A stretch of 64,000 nt of DNA from positions 33,746-97,745 of IMG/VR virus record IMGVR_UViG_3300029882_000009. One strand, written 5' to 3'. A model generated the notes under the pieces. It searched no databases and was not told where the DNA came from. It was given only the letters and a program-made list of their open reading frames with translations. Shown here in pieces: positions 42,038 to 49,754 of this stretch. The position numbers and the translations under genes are program-made. Each line of letters opens with the position of its first letter. Position 1 is the stretch's first letter. The DNA is from a virus.

Positions 42038-42388
42038 TTAAAGAGCCTGAAACTGCCCTCTATCACAACAACCACCGTATAGTACTGCCTCACCTATAAA
42101 TGGTTGTAGTGGAATTGGGCCAAGATACAGATTTGTGCCATCAGTACAAATCTGAACTCCAGGCACAAAACAAAGAGCTTCGGCAATGTTATCACCCTGT
42201 TGGGTTGTGACTTGAACTACACAACCAATGCCATCTATCTGCATGGCCTTTGTGGACTTCATCCAACCACCAGATTTACTGGACGCTTTTGAAATGAGAC
42301 GAAAAAGATCTCCATTTCCAAACGTTTTAAGGTCAGAAATTTGTGCTTTTGCTTGTTCTATATCAGTTATATCTAATACTTTATCCAT
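42038..42388 (-). CDS. hypothetical protein, 116 aa
   Basis: Between the large terminase and the portal. An N-terminal helix (TDIEQAKAQISDLKTFGNGD, LFRLISKASSK) is followed by GGWMKSTKAMQIDGIGCVVQ and beta strands ending in GGCCDRGQF. This general layout occurs in phage proteins next to terminase genes. No function was recognised. Confidence 0.55.
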   Translation of the reverse strand: MDKVLDITDIEQAKAQISDLKTFGNGDLFRLISKASSKSGGWMKSTKAMQIDGIGCVVQVTTQQGDNIAEALCFVPGVQICTDGTNLYLGPIPLQPFIGEAVLYGGCCDRGQFQAL

Positions 42389-42400
42389 ATTATTTCCTTA

Positions 42401-44137
42401 TTACCAATTTGTTCCTACATTATTGATTGAGAAAGTAAGTTTCTTTTGGAGTTCGTTAACTTTCTTCGCTTCTTCGAGGGATTTCCTTGTAACTCCATTA
42501 TACGGCGAAAAGCAGTAAGAAAGCATGTCTGCAAAGTCAGGGGACTGAATTCCGCGTCTTTTCATGTCAGTCTTTGACTCTATCTTTATCTTACCTGTTT
42601 GTGTAGAAAAATAGAGTGGTTGTGATAGTTGAGAAATAAGCTCCTGATGGTTGGGAATGGATATCAAATCCTCAATAGGATGTTGAACACCAAGAGTTAC
42701 ATATTCCCATGTCTTTTCAAAACGTGTACGGAGACACCAATACGATTCGGCACGAATATTAAGAAATTTTTGGGTGGAAGTACGTCCATCAGGCCATTTA
42801 GCTTTAGAAGCTGGTTCACCACCATTTATACCACGGATAGAGAAAGCTGGCTGTTTGTCTAAGGAGGCAAGAGCACCTTTTACTCCAGCGCCTACACCTA
42901 CGCAGTCATAATTTAAGGCATCAACATGATATTTATTGCAATATTCTACCGCAAAATTTGCCGTTTCTGTTGTGTTCTTGTTGCGCCAACTATGAATATG
43001 TTGCAAAATCGGACCTTGACGCTGACCAAAGACAGATTGATTTTTACCTGAGTCAGATACATCAAGTCCAGCTACTTTGTCCCACATGGAGTCAAATGGT
43101 AATTGGAGATTAATAGCGGCGCGTATCCAAATACCAGGAATTGTAATACCTTCGATAGAGGCAGTGTAGTCTCTATCAATTTCTTGAGCAAGAATAACAG
43201 GATCAAGACGGCCCTTTTCTTTTTCGTACCAGGGATAGATAAGGCGTGAGAGAGGGGGAGCGTCTTCACCCCATCCGTGACCCGAAGCCAGATATATGGA
43301 TGGGGAATCAGGAGTGGGAATAGAGAACGCATTCCATAAATTCTTACGTGGGTCGTCTTTCCAGTCAAATTCGAAGACAGAGACAAGACCGGAGTGTCTT
43401 TTTCTGTAAAAAGCATTACCAGGACCATTTGGGGTGGAAATATCTACTGTGACACGGGTATTTTGAGAGAGAGCGCCTTCTACCTTCTCGGCACGTTCGA
43501 TAAAGGCAGATTCATCAACAAAATACATCGAGGTTCGGCCACCACGACCAATGTTGTCACCGCCTTCTCCGCTGACCATAGAATTATTGTTAGGATTAAC
43601 AATTTTGTTGATATGGTCGTGTTTAGATGGAATAAAAGATGGTGGCATCATCCATTTTGGAAGATGACGGTATAGAAACCGAAATTTCTCAAAAATTGAG
43701 TCAGGTTCGTCAAGGTTGTCTACCAATTCCAACTTACGGGAACCAAAACCGAACTTGCGACCTGAGAAGAAGAGGAAACGATGGAGGACGAAGACGCAAG
43801 AGAGCCACGTGAAGCCTACATCCCTACATTTCTCAGCGAGACCATTTTCTTGAGTTTCTTCCAAAATAGAAAGCCAACTGAGATAGTCTGCTTGTTTAGG
43901 AAACAGAATAAACGGGAGAGTAGATGCTCGTTCGCGAGGATCAAATGTATAGCAGAATTCGTTTACGAAATAGTTGATGTCAAGCTTGCAACGTAAGAGG
44001 ACAGCGGCCTGTAATTCAGGATCATCGTCCATCTTACAAAGGTTAAAATAACGACGTGAAAGTTCGGCATGAAGCTCTGAAGGAGAAAGAGCGCTAGTAG
44101 AAAGTTGATATGGTTCGCCTGTATATGGAAGGAGCAT
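42401..44137 (-). CDS. Terminase large subunit
   Basis: The start is ATG 44137, three bases after the upstream stop; the longer frame from 44233 overlaps that gene entirely and encodes an unlikely Cys/Trp-rich start. The 578-aa protein has an ATPase with the variant Walker A EKCRDVGFTWLSC and Walker B TSMYFVDESAF, then a nuclease with VAGLDVSDSGKNQSVFG, YDCVGVGAG and SPDFADMLSYCF. It cuts concatemers and drives DNA into the head. The KxRxxG(F/I)(S/T)W Walker A is shared with terminases of Mu-like-portal phages. Confidence 0.92.
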   Translation of the reverse strand: MLLPYTGEPYQLSTSALSPSELHAELSRRYFNLCKMDDDPELQAAVLLRCKLDINYFVNEFCYTFDPRERASTLPFILFPKQADYLSWLSILEETQENGLAEKCRDVGFTWLSCVFVLHRFLFFSGRKFGFGSRKLELVDNLDEPDSIFEKFRFLYRHLPKWMMPPSFIPSKHDHINKIVNPNNNSMVSGEGGDNIGRGGRTSMYFVDESAFIERAEKVEGALSQNTRVTVDISTPNGPGNAFYRKRHSGLVSVFEFDWKDDPRKNLWNAFSIPTPDSPSIYLASGHGWGEDAPPLSRLIYPWYEKEKGRLDPVILAQEIDRDYTASIEGITIPGIWIRAAINLQLPFDSMWDKVAGLDVSDSGKNQSVFGQRQGPILQHIHSWRNKNTTETANFAVEYCNKYHVDALNYDCVGVGAGVKGALASLDKQPAFSIRGINGGEPASKAKWPDGRTSTQKFLNIRAESYWCLRTRFEKTWEYVTLGVQHPIEDLISIPNHQELISQLSQPLYFSTQTGKIKIESKTDMKRRGIQSPDFADMLSYCFSPYNGVTRKSLEEAKKVNELQKKLTFSINNVGTNW

Positions 44138-44139
44138 GA

Positions 44140-44424
44140 TTAATATACAAAAAACATAATAGTCTTGCCACAACCATGACATTCCCAGCATGTTTTGGCA
44201 CATCTTACACAAACGGTATGTAGATGATTGCACTCACACAATACTGAAAAACAATAACCTGTTTGATGAGATGGTGTTGTTCCAGCCTCGAACAAATAAT
44301 GAGGTTTAAGAATTAATAGACCATCGTTATCACATTTAGCATCTATAAGATCAAACCTTCTCTGGGAAAGATGATCGGGATAACTCGGAGTATTTAAGTT
44401 TAAACTAACTTTCTGTTGGTTCAT
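44140..44424 (-). CDS. hypothetical Cys-rich protein, 94 aa
   Basis: The C-terminal half contains CECNHLHTVCVRCAKTCWEC and then HGCGK, enough Cys/His for two zinc sites. The start overlaps the upstream stop (ATGA). It may be a small zinc-finger adaptor near the terminase. No family was recognised. Confidence 0.6.
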   Translation of the reverse strand: MNQQKVSLNLNTPSYPDHLSQRRFDLIDAKCDNDGLLILKPHYLFEAGTTPSHQTGYCFSVLCECNHLHTVCVRCAKTCWECHGCGKTIMFFVY

Positions 44425-44996
44425 GCGTCAACCAAAATTCCATCTCTTAGAAAGCCATGATAGTTTCCGGCTTGAATAGAACCCGCACCAGCACTACAAG
44501 TGTTGCCATTTTTATCAACCGTAATTTTCGGAACCTCGCCATGTCTTATCCAGCATCTGTGTTCATTATCTTCTGGTTTTGTACAATTAGAAGCTCTTGA
44601 ATCTATACACCAAGGGCCGCCAGGAGTTTCAACAAAAAGAGCTTGAGTTCCTTCTGGAGTATTAAAAGAGTAAGACTCGCCCCACCACATTGCACCAGGG
44701 ACAGATTGATCGGAAGGTTCATTATTGTCAACTCTATGCCAAGGATGATATAGGCCACCACCATAGTAGTCAGCGATAGTAAACTGAAAACCACATTTAC
44801 AGATTGGAAGTGGAGAGTTGTGAGCTAAGTTGGAAAGAGCAAGAGAGTTTAATTCTGAAAATTGTTCTGTTCCTACAATTTCACTGCGATGGTAATTATA
44901 ATTGCCTGGGTATTCACATTTATCGTGATTTGAAAATACTGCTCTTAGATATCCGTATTCGTTTTTCTCTATCAAAAAACATTCAATATTTGGCAT
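44421..44996 (-). CDS. Conserved-type phage protein of unknown function, 191 aa
   Basis: The segments CKCGFQFTIADYYGGGLYHP, VPGAMWWGESY and GGPWCIDSRASNCTKP, ending GSIQAGNYHGFLRDGILVD, resemble a recurring phage protein of the terminase/portal neighbourhood whose role is unknown. Cys residues are spaced like a metal site (CKCG, CIDSRASNC, C near NTC). It is coupled to the next gene. Confidence 0.6.
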   Translation of the reverse strand: MPNIECFLIEKNEYGYLRAVFSNHDKCEYPGNYNYHRSEIVGTEQFSELNSLALSNLAHNSPLPICKCGFQFTIADYYGGGLYHPWHRVDNNEPSDQSVPGAMWWGESYSFNTPEGTQALFVETPGGPWCIDSRASNCTKPEDNEHRCWIRHGEVPKITVDKNGNTCSAGAGSIQAGNYHGFLRDGILVDA

Positions 44997-45001
44997 TGTA
45001 G

Positions 45002-45295
45002 TTATACAGTTTCATAGGTCAGGTTAAAGATTTCTTCTTTGCACGGATATAATTCACCCTTAACACCTTGAATAATAAAATCTCCCGGATTAACTTCCAT
45101 GATACCTTCTAATGTGCAGATAACCCACAGACCATTTGCGTGAATGTAAACACTTCCTTCTGTGGCTGTACCTTTGATGATGCCATTGAGTAACCACAAG
45201 GGCCATTCATGTTTTACATCCAAGAGATTTGCGGGAGGTTGATAACACATTTGGAATGCTTCTATAACGACTGGCTTTTTTTTAAATTTAGGCAT
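45002..45295 (-). CDS. Conserved phage protein (KKPVxIEAxQ...GDxIIxGxxGExYPC type), 97 aa
   Basis: Opens FKKKPVVIEAFQ and contains WPLWLLNGII, VICTLEGIMEVNPGDFIIQG and GELYPCKEEIFNLTYETV. This pattern defines a widespread small phage protein without a known biochemical role. The length is normal for it. Confidence 0.75.
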   Translation of the reverse strand: MPKFKKKPVVIEAFQMCYQPPANLLDVKHEWPLWLLNGIIKGTATEGSVYIHANGLWVICTLEGIMEVNPGDFIIQGVKGELYPCKEEIFNLTYETV

Positions 45296-45409
45296 TTATT
45301 TCCATCCACGAACAAAATGTAAAGCGCCATATGTCCAACAAATTGCCAGTGCTACCATATAACTGATTGGAGTTATCTGATCGGAACGTTTTCGATGATG
45401 TAGCGACAT
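45296..45409 (-). CDS. 37-aa membrane peptide
   Basis: ATG 45409; the stop is adjacent to the start of the 97-aa gene (TAAATG). One hydrophobic helix (ISYMVALAICWTYGALHFV) follows a basic start (SLHHRKRSDQ), so an N-in membrane peptide is expected. Unknown function. Confidence 0.45.
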   Translation of the reverse strand: MSLHHRKRSDQITPISYMVALAICWTYGALHFVRGWK

Positions 45410-45411
45410 AA

Positions 45412-45627
45412 TTATCGTTCCCTTAATGCGTCAATTAGTGCATCTCTTTCCATATAAGCTTTCGTCAATCTTTGATAATCAATACTGGACCACTGAACTC
45501 CGTAAATCTCAGTCTTTATGTTGTCATAAATGGCAAATAAGGATACACGCACAATCTCTTTGTGATCATATTCAGCATCATGGTTAGCATCAAACTTGCT
45601 GGTTACAGGCACAAATTGAACTGACAT
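45412..45627 (-). CDS. hypothetical protein, 71 aa
   Basis: Between the terminase small subunit and a membrane peptide, two to three bases from each. Mostly helical (IVRVSLFAIYDNIKTEIYGV, LTKAYMERDALIDALRER). No family was recognised. Confidence 0.55.
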   Translation of the reverse strand: MSVQFVPVTSKFDANHDAEYDHKEIVRVSLFAIYDNIKTEIYGVQWSSIDYQRLTKAYMERDALIDALRER

Positions 45628-45630
45628 ACA

Positions 45631-46239
45631 TTATCCTTCATATTCCTGGCCTTGCAGTTTTGCATGAATACGTGCGGCAAGTTCTGTGGGATCGAGATTG
45701 GCAAGAGCGGCCATTGATTCATTTCTTAAGGATGTGTTTGTAGTAGTATCAGAAATCTCCTGAACATTCGTAGGCTTGCCCATAACACGGTCTATCAAAT
45801 ATTCATTAGCAGCACGGTCTGGTTCAGCACGAAGCTGGCGACGTTCTACAATCACAAATTCTGTAGGTACAATATCAGGAAACGCTGGGCGACGGATACG
45901 AATGGGCTTGCCCTGTACGTCAAACATGGTTTGGCCATCGGGGGTACGAAGAGTATCTTCAACAGTTACAATAGCAGCAGGTTCCCAACGCTCTTCCCTG
46001 CGATCAAACCCACCGTTCGCGAGGCGAATTAAGTTCGCTACAAGTTGCGGAAGGTTATCGGCAATAAGAGATCTGGCTTCTTCAGATTGTTCAATACGAC
46101 GTGAGATAGACTGACGCTTAGTTTTGGTAGGGGAAGATGGCGCTCCCTCTGATTCTGTATTGAGCGAATCCACAGAAGGCGTATTTGGGTCAGGAGCTTC
46201 AATATCTATCGGTTGGTAATCTGCGCGTATTCGTGGCAT
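45631..46239 (-). CDS. Terminase small subunit-like protein
   Basis: 202 aa. A disordered N terminus is followed by SEEARSLIADNLPQLVANLI then NEYLIDRVMGKPTNVQEISD, the (Y/L)LLDRVxGKPxQ end motif seen in many small terminase subunits. LRNESMAALANLDPTELAAR closes it. It binds packaging-site DNA and feeds the large subunit. It starts the terminase-to-tail block and looks leaderless: a -10 TATAAT ends six bases before the ATG. Confidence 0.7.
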   Translation of the reverse strand: MPRIRADYQPIDIEAPDPNTPSVDSLNTESEGAPSSPTKTKRQSISRRIEQSEEARSLIADNLPQLVANLIRLANGGFDRREERWEPAAIVTVEDTLRTPDGQTMFDVQGKPIRIRRPAFPDIVPTEFVIVERRQLRAEPDRAANEYLIDRVMGKPTNVQEISDTTTNTSLRNESMAALANLDPTELAARIHAKLQGQEYEG

Positions 46240-46245
46240 GTAATG

Positions 46246-46274
46246 ATTATATCGGTTATTAGGAGAAAAAGCAA
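46246..46274 (-). promoter_or_regulatory. Leftward promoter for the terminase/late operon, leaderless type
   Basis: Minus strand: TTGCTT (46269-46274), 17 nt, TATAAT (46246-46251), then six bases to ATG 46239. The -35 overlaps the U-tract of the preceding RNA's terminator, so termination and new initiation are adjacent. Confidence 0.65.
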
Positions 46275-46614
46275 TAACCCTATCGAGAGTTTATTATCGA
46301 TAGGGTTGGAAGTCTCCGGTCAATCCTCTTCGGCCACCTAGTTTTTAGGAACTCAAACCTTACGGTGAATTTCCCCGCTCCGGCCTTTCGGCAACGCTTA
46401 CGCGCTTCAGATACCCGCAACCACCACGATGCAAGTCGTGTTCGTCTCCCGGCTAGGGTAATCAACCCCACTTTAGCCTACATATGCACCTGACGCATAA
46501 CGTCAGCCTTCGACTAAGCAGGGTTGTAAATAACCAGCGCATACTAAAGTATTTGGTACTTCCTTCTTTGGTTGTACTTCCCATCGAAGAATAAATAGGC
46601 ATAGGCGCTGGCCT
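46264..46614 (-). ncRNA. Candidate structured non-coding RNA, about 350 nt
   Basis: It has its own extended -10 promoter (46622-46630) and ends in an 11-bp hairpin with a short U-tract. No convincing ORF lies in it. The minus-strand RNA has many local helices: CCAGCGC pairs with GCGCTGG; CTGACG-ttatg-CGTCAG; GGCTA...TAGCC enclosing GGG...CCC; CACGA-cttgca-TCGTG; GCC-gaaa-GGC; CCTA-aaaac-TAGG. It lies between two protein genes in the late block and is not the 5' leader of either. tmRNA, RNase P and group I/II core motifs were not found. A phage-specific large RNA or a stand-alone OMEGA/HEARO-like RNA remains possible but unproven. Confidence 0.65.
46266..46307 (-). terminator. Rho-independent terminator of the structured RNA
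   Basis: Minus strand: AACCCTATCGA, 10-nt loop, TCGATAGGGTT (11 bp, perfect; 46276-46307), then ATTGC and five U (46266-46270). Confidence 0.65.
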
Positions 46615-46621
46615 TAAATAT

Positions 46622-46630
46622 ATTATATCA
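46622..46630 (-). promoter_or_regulatory. Extended -10 promoter for the structured RNA
   Basis: Minus strand TGATATAAT, a perfect TGnTATAAT. There is no good -35, as is usual for extended -10 promoters. Predicted start is at about 46614-46615. The preceding gene's terminator lies just upstream, so the RNA is an independent unit. Confidence 0.65.
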
Positions 46631-46641
46631 CAAAATTGAAG

Positions 46642-46671
46642 AAAAACACCCACTATTTTGGATAGTGGGTG
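46642..46671 (-). terminator. Rho-independent terminator of the 93-aa gene
   Basis: Minus strand CACCCACTAT, 5-nt loop, ATAGTGGGTG (10 bp, perfect), followed by five U. A textbook intrinsic terminator. Confidence 0.9.
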
Positions 46672-46712
46672 TGGTTGATTTGCTGTGGAGGAGGGTGAAC
46701 AAAACCATAGAA

Positions 46713-46994
46713 TTAAGCTGTCAAAGCAGCTTCATCAGCTTTTACTTCGGTATCTATAGCAGTGAGACGAGTGAGTTCAGCCTGGGCAGCCGTAACCTGG
46801 GCAGTAGCATCAGGAGGGGCGCTGCCAGCAGCAATTTCGGCATTGAGAGTGGCAATCTGAGCATTAAGATCGGCAATCTTTGTCTGGATTGCTGTAACAT
46901 CTGTTGCTTCTTGAGCTTCATCACCTTCGAGAGTGGTGAGTTCAGCATCGGTGGCTGCCTGGGCGGTAGAGACATCTGAGAGTGTGTCGGCCAT
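46713..46994 (-). CDS. Acidic coiled-coil protein, 93 aa, monocistronic
   Basis: Start ATG 46994 has AGGAACT about seven bases upstream; the frame open from 47060 has no ribosome site. The protein is Ala/Glu/Thr-rich helix with heptads (ELTTLEGDEAQEATDVTAIQ, IADLNAQIATLNAEIAAG) and a short break GSAPPDAT. It has its own -10 (47066-47071) and a strong terminator, so it is a separate, probably well-expressed unit. The sequence resembles short phage coiled-coil proteins of unknown role. Confidence 0.75.
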   Translation of the reverse strand: MADTLSDVSTAQAATDAELTTLEGDEAQEATDVTAIQTKIADLNAQIATLNAEIAAGSAPPDATAQVTAAQAELTRLTAIDTEVKADEAALTA

Positions 46995-47065
46995 TGTTTT
47001 TAGTTCCTTTTCTAAATCATGAGTAGTGAGATATTGTAAATTTTTCAATAAGAGTTTCACAACTT

Positions 47066-47071
47066 ATTATA
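47066..47071 (-). promoter_or_regulatory. -10 element for the 93-aa coiled-coil gene
   Basis: Minus strand TATAAT preceded by GGG. The -35 is weak (AGATTA/TAGATT). It lies about 70 nt upstream of the start codon in a gap between genes. Confidence 0.45.
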
Positions 47072-47106
47072 CCCAATCTCAGAAAATATAATCTATTTAT
47101 CATTCT

Positions 47107-47358
47107 TTAAAATAGAGAAGTCCTTTTCATTCGTTGTTGGGGGTCATCATTATATGTAGGCCGAACAGTTCCGTCAGTATTTGTGAAGGCTCCACAACGA
47201 CTGCATCGCGTGTATGGACCTAAATGATCTAATCGACCTGAGCAGTCTTTACATCTTGGAAGTAAACGATTTCGGCCATGTGATGGGATAGCTCGTTTTA
47301 TAGGTCTTCCATCGATAGAACGCTGTATTGGAATGTCTGTGGGAATATTAACTTTCAT
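47107..47358 (-). CDS. Zinc-ribbon protein, 83 aa
   Basis: CKDCSGRLDHLGPYTRCSRC is a complete C-x2-C...C-x2-C ribbon. The flanks are basic (RPIKRAIPSHGRNRLLPR). It could bind nucleic acid. It overlaps the upstream gene by 11 bases. No family was recognised. Confidence 0.6.
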   Translation of the reverse strand: MKVNIPTDIPIQRSIDGRPIKRAIPSHGRNRLLPRCKDCSGRLDHLGPYTRCSRCGAFTNTDGTVRPTYNDDPQQRMKRTSLF

Positions 47359-47539
47359 CTTTAAATCCTATCTGTTCGCCAAATATTCTACAAATTTCAC
47401 AAAATGCTTGATCTTGTGTGTAGTGAGGCCAGTTTATAATTTCTTCAACATCAAGTACAAAGGCTTCTAGTTTTTTAAGACGTTCGTGTGTTTTAATCAA
47501 ACCATCTGCGCTTTTAAAGTAATATAAATTTTCAGTCAT
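47348..47539 (-). CDS. hypothetical protein, 63 aa
   Basis: Mostly helical (GLIKTHERLKKLEAFVLDVE) with FCEIC near the end. It overlaps both neighbours by a few bases. No family was recognised. Confidence 0.55.
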   Translation of the reverse strand: MTENLYYFKSADGLIKTHERLKKLEAFVLDVEEIINWPHYTQDQAFCEICRIFGEQIGFKDES

Positions 47540-47783
47540 GAAACCCTAACCTATTTTTCTTGGATTGTTCTATCAATCTACTAACTGGAGTTTGTACCTT
47601 CTCTATATTTGCCTCAAACTCACCACTAAGGATGTGTTGGATAACATTGGTTAAAACTGTAGTGATAAGATCAACATGTTGAGAGTTGAAATGATCAGAG
47701 TGAAGGTTTAACTCTGTGACTACAGTACCTTCACTATCATTAATGGTCAAGGCTGTATGAAGAGAGCCTTTTAAATTATCCAT
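47532..47783 (-). CDS. hypothetical protein, 83 aa
   Basis: N-terminal beta hairpin (SLHTALTINDSEGTVVTELN) and a helix (DLITTVLTNVIQHILSGEF) before a basic end (SRLIEQSKKNRLGFHD). It starts one base after the S24 gene and overlaps the next. Unknown function. Confidence 0.55.
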   Translation of the reverse strand: MDNLKGSLHTALTINDSEGTVVTELNLHSDHFNSQHVDLITTVLTNVIQHILSGEFEANIEKVQTPVSRLIEQSKKNRLGFHD

Positions 47784-47784
47784 A

Positions 47785-48363
47785 TTATTCTTCTATATCC
47801 CTAAATTGTTTAATCGACATCACTACTCTACCTATCAAGAAAAAATCAGATTCTTGATGATATATTTTAATAGCTGGATCGTCATAACCGATAGCGGTAA
47901 CAACAGCAATATCTCCGTTTTTGGCAATTTGTTGACGCCGAGCAATTACTGTATCCCCGTCCATGATTCCAAAGTTACGCATCGAATCACCTTTGGCAGT
48001 AATGGCAAACAAGTCTCTACCGCTCTGACTCTGATCCACTGGGGGAAGTAGGGAAAGTGGGATCGCTATGGGATCGGTGGAATCTGGTAAATAAGATACC
48101 GCTGGGGAACATGTCATAGGGAGTGAAGTATCACGCTCCAAGATTTCCATTCCGTACTTGTATCTGGATCTTTTTATGTAGCCTTTTAACTCTAGCGAAT
48201 CAAGACATTTAGTTGTGGCGATAAAAGACTTTATGCCGGTTGCTTTACCAATCTCTTGAATGGTCGGCATTTTTTTGCTTGACATGATCTGACTACGGAC
48301 AAAAGCAAGAATCTCTTGTTCCTTTTCTTCATACTCTTGCAATGTATGTCTTCCAGGTTTCAT
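47785..48363 (-). CDS. LexA/CI-like S24 repressor
   Basis: 192 aa. The N-terminal winged HTH (QEILAFVRSQIMSSKKMPTI, IGKATGIKSFIATTKCLDSL, ELKGYIKR) has the layout of LexA. The C-terminal S24 domain has catalytic S127 in AKGDSMRNFGIMDGDTVI and K166 in DDPAIKIYH, as in LexA autoproteases. No Ala-Gly or Cys-Gly cleavage pair is visible in the linker (IPLSLLPPVDQSQSGRD), so self-cleavage may use another site or be lost. It likely represses the rightward promoter at 49.1 kb, whose spacer holds a palindrome. It is convergent in direction with the late block. Confidence 0.85.
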   Translation of the reverse strand: MKPGRHTLQEYEEKEQEILAFVRSQIMSSKKMPTIQEIGKATGIKSFIATTKCLDSLELKGYIKRSRYKYGMEILERDTSLPMTCSPAVSYLPDSTDPIAIPLSLLPPVDQSQSGRDLFAITAKGDSMRNFGIMDGDTVIARRQQIAKNGDIAVVTAIGYDDPAIKIYHQESDFFLIGRVVMSIKQFRDIEE

Positions 48364-48368
48364 GTTGT

Positions 48369-48581
48369 TTAATACTTATAATATTGATAAGGATATTGTG
48401 GTTTACCAGGGATAGAGATAGGGCGGGTTCTTGTTATCTGGTTGCGGTTGGTCATATCTGTAAGACTAGAAGAAATGTCAGATGTTTGACAATTTAGATG
48501 AGTAGCAATTTGTGCCGTGGTTAATCCCTGGTATTGACCGATAACTCTTTTAATGTCGTCACGCGTAATGTTTGTATTCAT
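48369..48581 (-). CDS. Small HTH regulator, leaderless
   Basis: 70 aa from ATG 48581. ITRDDIKRVIGQYQGLTTAQ, IATHLNCQTSDISSSLTDMT, NRNQITR is a winged-helix DNA-binding pattern. There is no ribosome site; TATAAT (48588-48593) ends six bases before the ATG. It lies directly upstream of the S24 gene and faces the divergent control region, so it is a likely partner in the early switch. Confidence 0.65.
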   Translation of the reverse strand: MNTNITRDDIKRVIGQYQGLTTAQIATHLNCQTSDISSSLTDMTNRNQITRTRPISIPGKPQYPYQYYKY

Positions 48582-48587
48582 TCTGTG

Positions 48588-48593
48588 ATTATA
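48588..48593 (-). promoter_or_regulatory. -10 element of the leftward early promoter
   Basis: Minus strand TATAAT exactly six bases before ATG 48581. No close -35 at 16-18 nt; TTGAAA occurs 20 nt upstream. It should produce a leaderless message for the HTH gene and then the S24 gene. Confidence 0.5.
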
Positions 48594-49006
48594 CACCATA
48601 AATTTACATATTTTTCAAAAATTTTTTGAGAAAGGGAAATAAAAGGCCGGTATTATTGATGAGTAAGTTTTTAATAAGATTGGGAACCCAAAATTTCTAC
48701 AAAAAATGTGAAAGACCGAGTCTATCTCTACGTATACGTCGATATGTTTCTCTTTGAATATTTTATTTACATTCCTTTATCTAAAACTTTCTATCTAATA
48801 ATTCCTTACACTAATATACAAGTTCACTTCCAAGTTTGCCCACCCTCCGCTCTAACACTACAATACATGCTACAACGTTGTAGAATCAACGCACACGTGT
48901 TACACTACAATTCTGGCGCTATGGCCCACCTATCCTCATTAAGTTATAGTGCGCATTTTTGAATGACGTTGTTGACACTTGTTGACATTGCTATCTGACA
49001 CTCAGT

Positions 49007-49045
49007 CATACGCGCGTACGCGTTATAGTCAGTCACGCGCGTATG
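49007..49045. repeat. 10-bp inverted repeat with CGCG core
   Basis: CATACGCGCG (49007-49016) and CGCGCGTATG (49036-49045) are perfect inverted copies. Between them lies CGCGTACGCG, itself a palindrome. Each arm is preceded by CAGTCA. It lies about 65 bp before the main rightward promoter and is a candidate operator or initiator-binding site. Confidence 0.6.
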
Positions 49046-49108
49046 CACACTCTACAGACACGCTTAAAAATAATTGTTAAAAATTGTGTTAAATAGCCTT
49101 AAAATGTG

Positions 49109-49137
49109 TTGACATGTACGGTACACTCTGGTAATAT
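49109..49137 (+). promoter_or_regulatory. Main rightward early promoter with palindromic spacer
   Basis: TTGACA (49109-49114), 17 nt, TAATAT (49132-49137) with TG before the -10. The spacer begins TGTACGGTACA, an 11-bp palindrome, exactly where a repressor would block RNA polymerase. The S24 protein encoded to the left is the obvious candidate. Confidence 0.85.
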
Positions 49138-49566
49138 ATAGTCACAGTACATTACAGTAAGGAATTGAATTAATCGGAGCGGTTACGCTGGCGGAGCATG
49201 GATCTAACAGCGTTTTTAGAAAATAGGGATTTATAAGCAACACACACATTTTGACTTTCACCAGTCACCAGTCACGTACTAGTTACCACGAAAATTGTAA
49301 CTTGCGCTAATCGGGTAGGCGCATAAAAATGAAAACGGGTTTAAGGCGCAGCAGGGACTATCGCGACGGTCGAGTCCAGTGTAGCGCATTGCCGTACAGT
49401 ATCCAACAAATAGGTTTTACAATCCTCATAGCTTAGTAAGTGCATAGTATTAGTCACAGTAGAATAACGTAGACTTGCACAATAACAGCACCTATCACAA
49501 ATTTTGTGACTGCATAGGTATCTAGCAAGTACCTATTAAGATGCAAAATGCGTAAAGGAGAAAACA

Positions 49567-49743
49567 ATGATTCAATATTTTGTTCTGACACATGGGACAT
49601 TAGATAATGGTTCTATACTAAGTACTAAACATGGCAAGATAAAAACCTTCTGCTCCCCAATTGCTGCTATACGCTGCATACGACGGGAAGGTAAACATAT
49701 AGATACGTCTAACTGGCGTGTTTATATAGTTACTCCAAACTAA
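49567..49743 (+). CDS. hypothetical protein, 58 aa
   Basis: First rightward early gene. AAAGGAG lies seven bases before the ATG. Product: MIQYFVLTHGTLDNGSILST followed by a basic region (AAIRCIRREGKHIDTSNWRV). It is a small alpha/beta protein of unknown role, possibly an early host-takeover factor by position. Confidence 0.65.
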   Translation: MIQYFVLTHGTLDNGSILSTKHGKIKTFCSPIAAIRCIRREGKHIDTSNWRVYIVTPN

Positions 49744-49754
49744 TTTTGTAACTC

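Larger units (their letters stand above)
48600..49566 (+). promoter_or_regulatory. Divergent intergenic control region, about 970 nt
   Basis: No convincing gene. An 84-codon frame at 48708 has odd composition and no ribosome site. The left part is AT-rich. The right part holds a pair of TTGACA hexamers (48972-48987), a 10-bp inverted repeat rich in CGCG (49007-49045), a strong rightward promoter (49109-49137) and a long (about 425-nt) untranslated leader up to the first rightward gene at 49567. The leader contains several short G+C-rich stretches, such as CGCGACGGTCGAGTCCAG, that may fold. Confidence 0.6.

Noticed and set aside
44138-44233. Longer start for the large terminase
   Set aside because: The extra 32 residues overlap the upstream gene fully and look unlike terminase N termini.
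46264-46614. tmRNA, RNase P RNA or group I/II intron
   Set aside because: No tRNA-like ends or tag frame, no RNase P core motifs and no intron core or domain V found; left as an unassigned structured RNA.
48708-48962. 84-codon frame in the divergent control region
   Set aside because: No ribosome site, odd Tyr/Ile/Cys composition, and it lies in a region of promoters and repeats.
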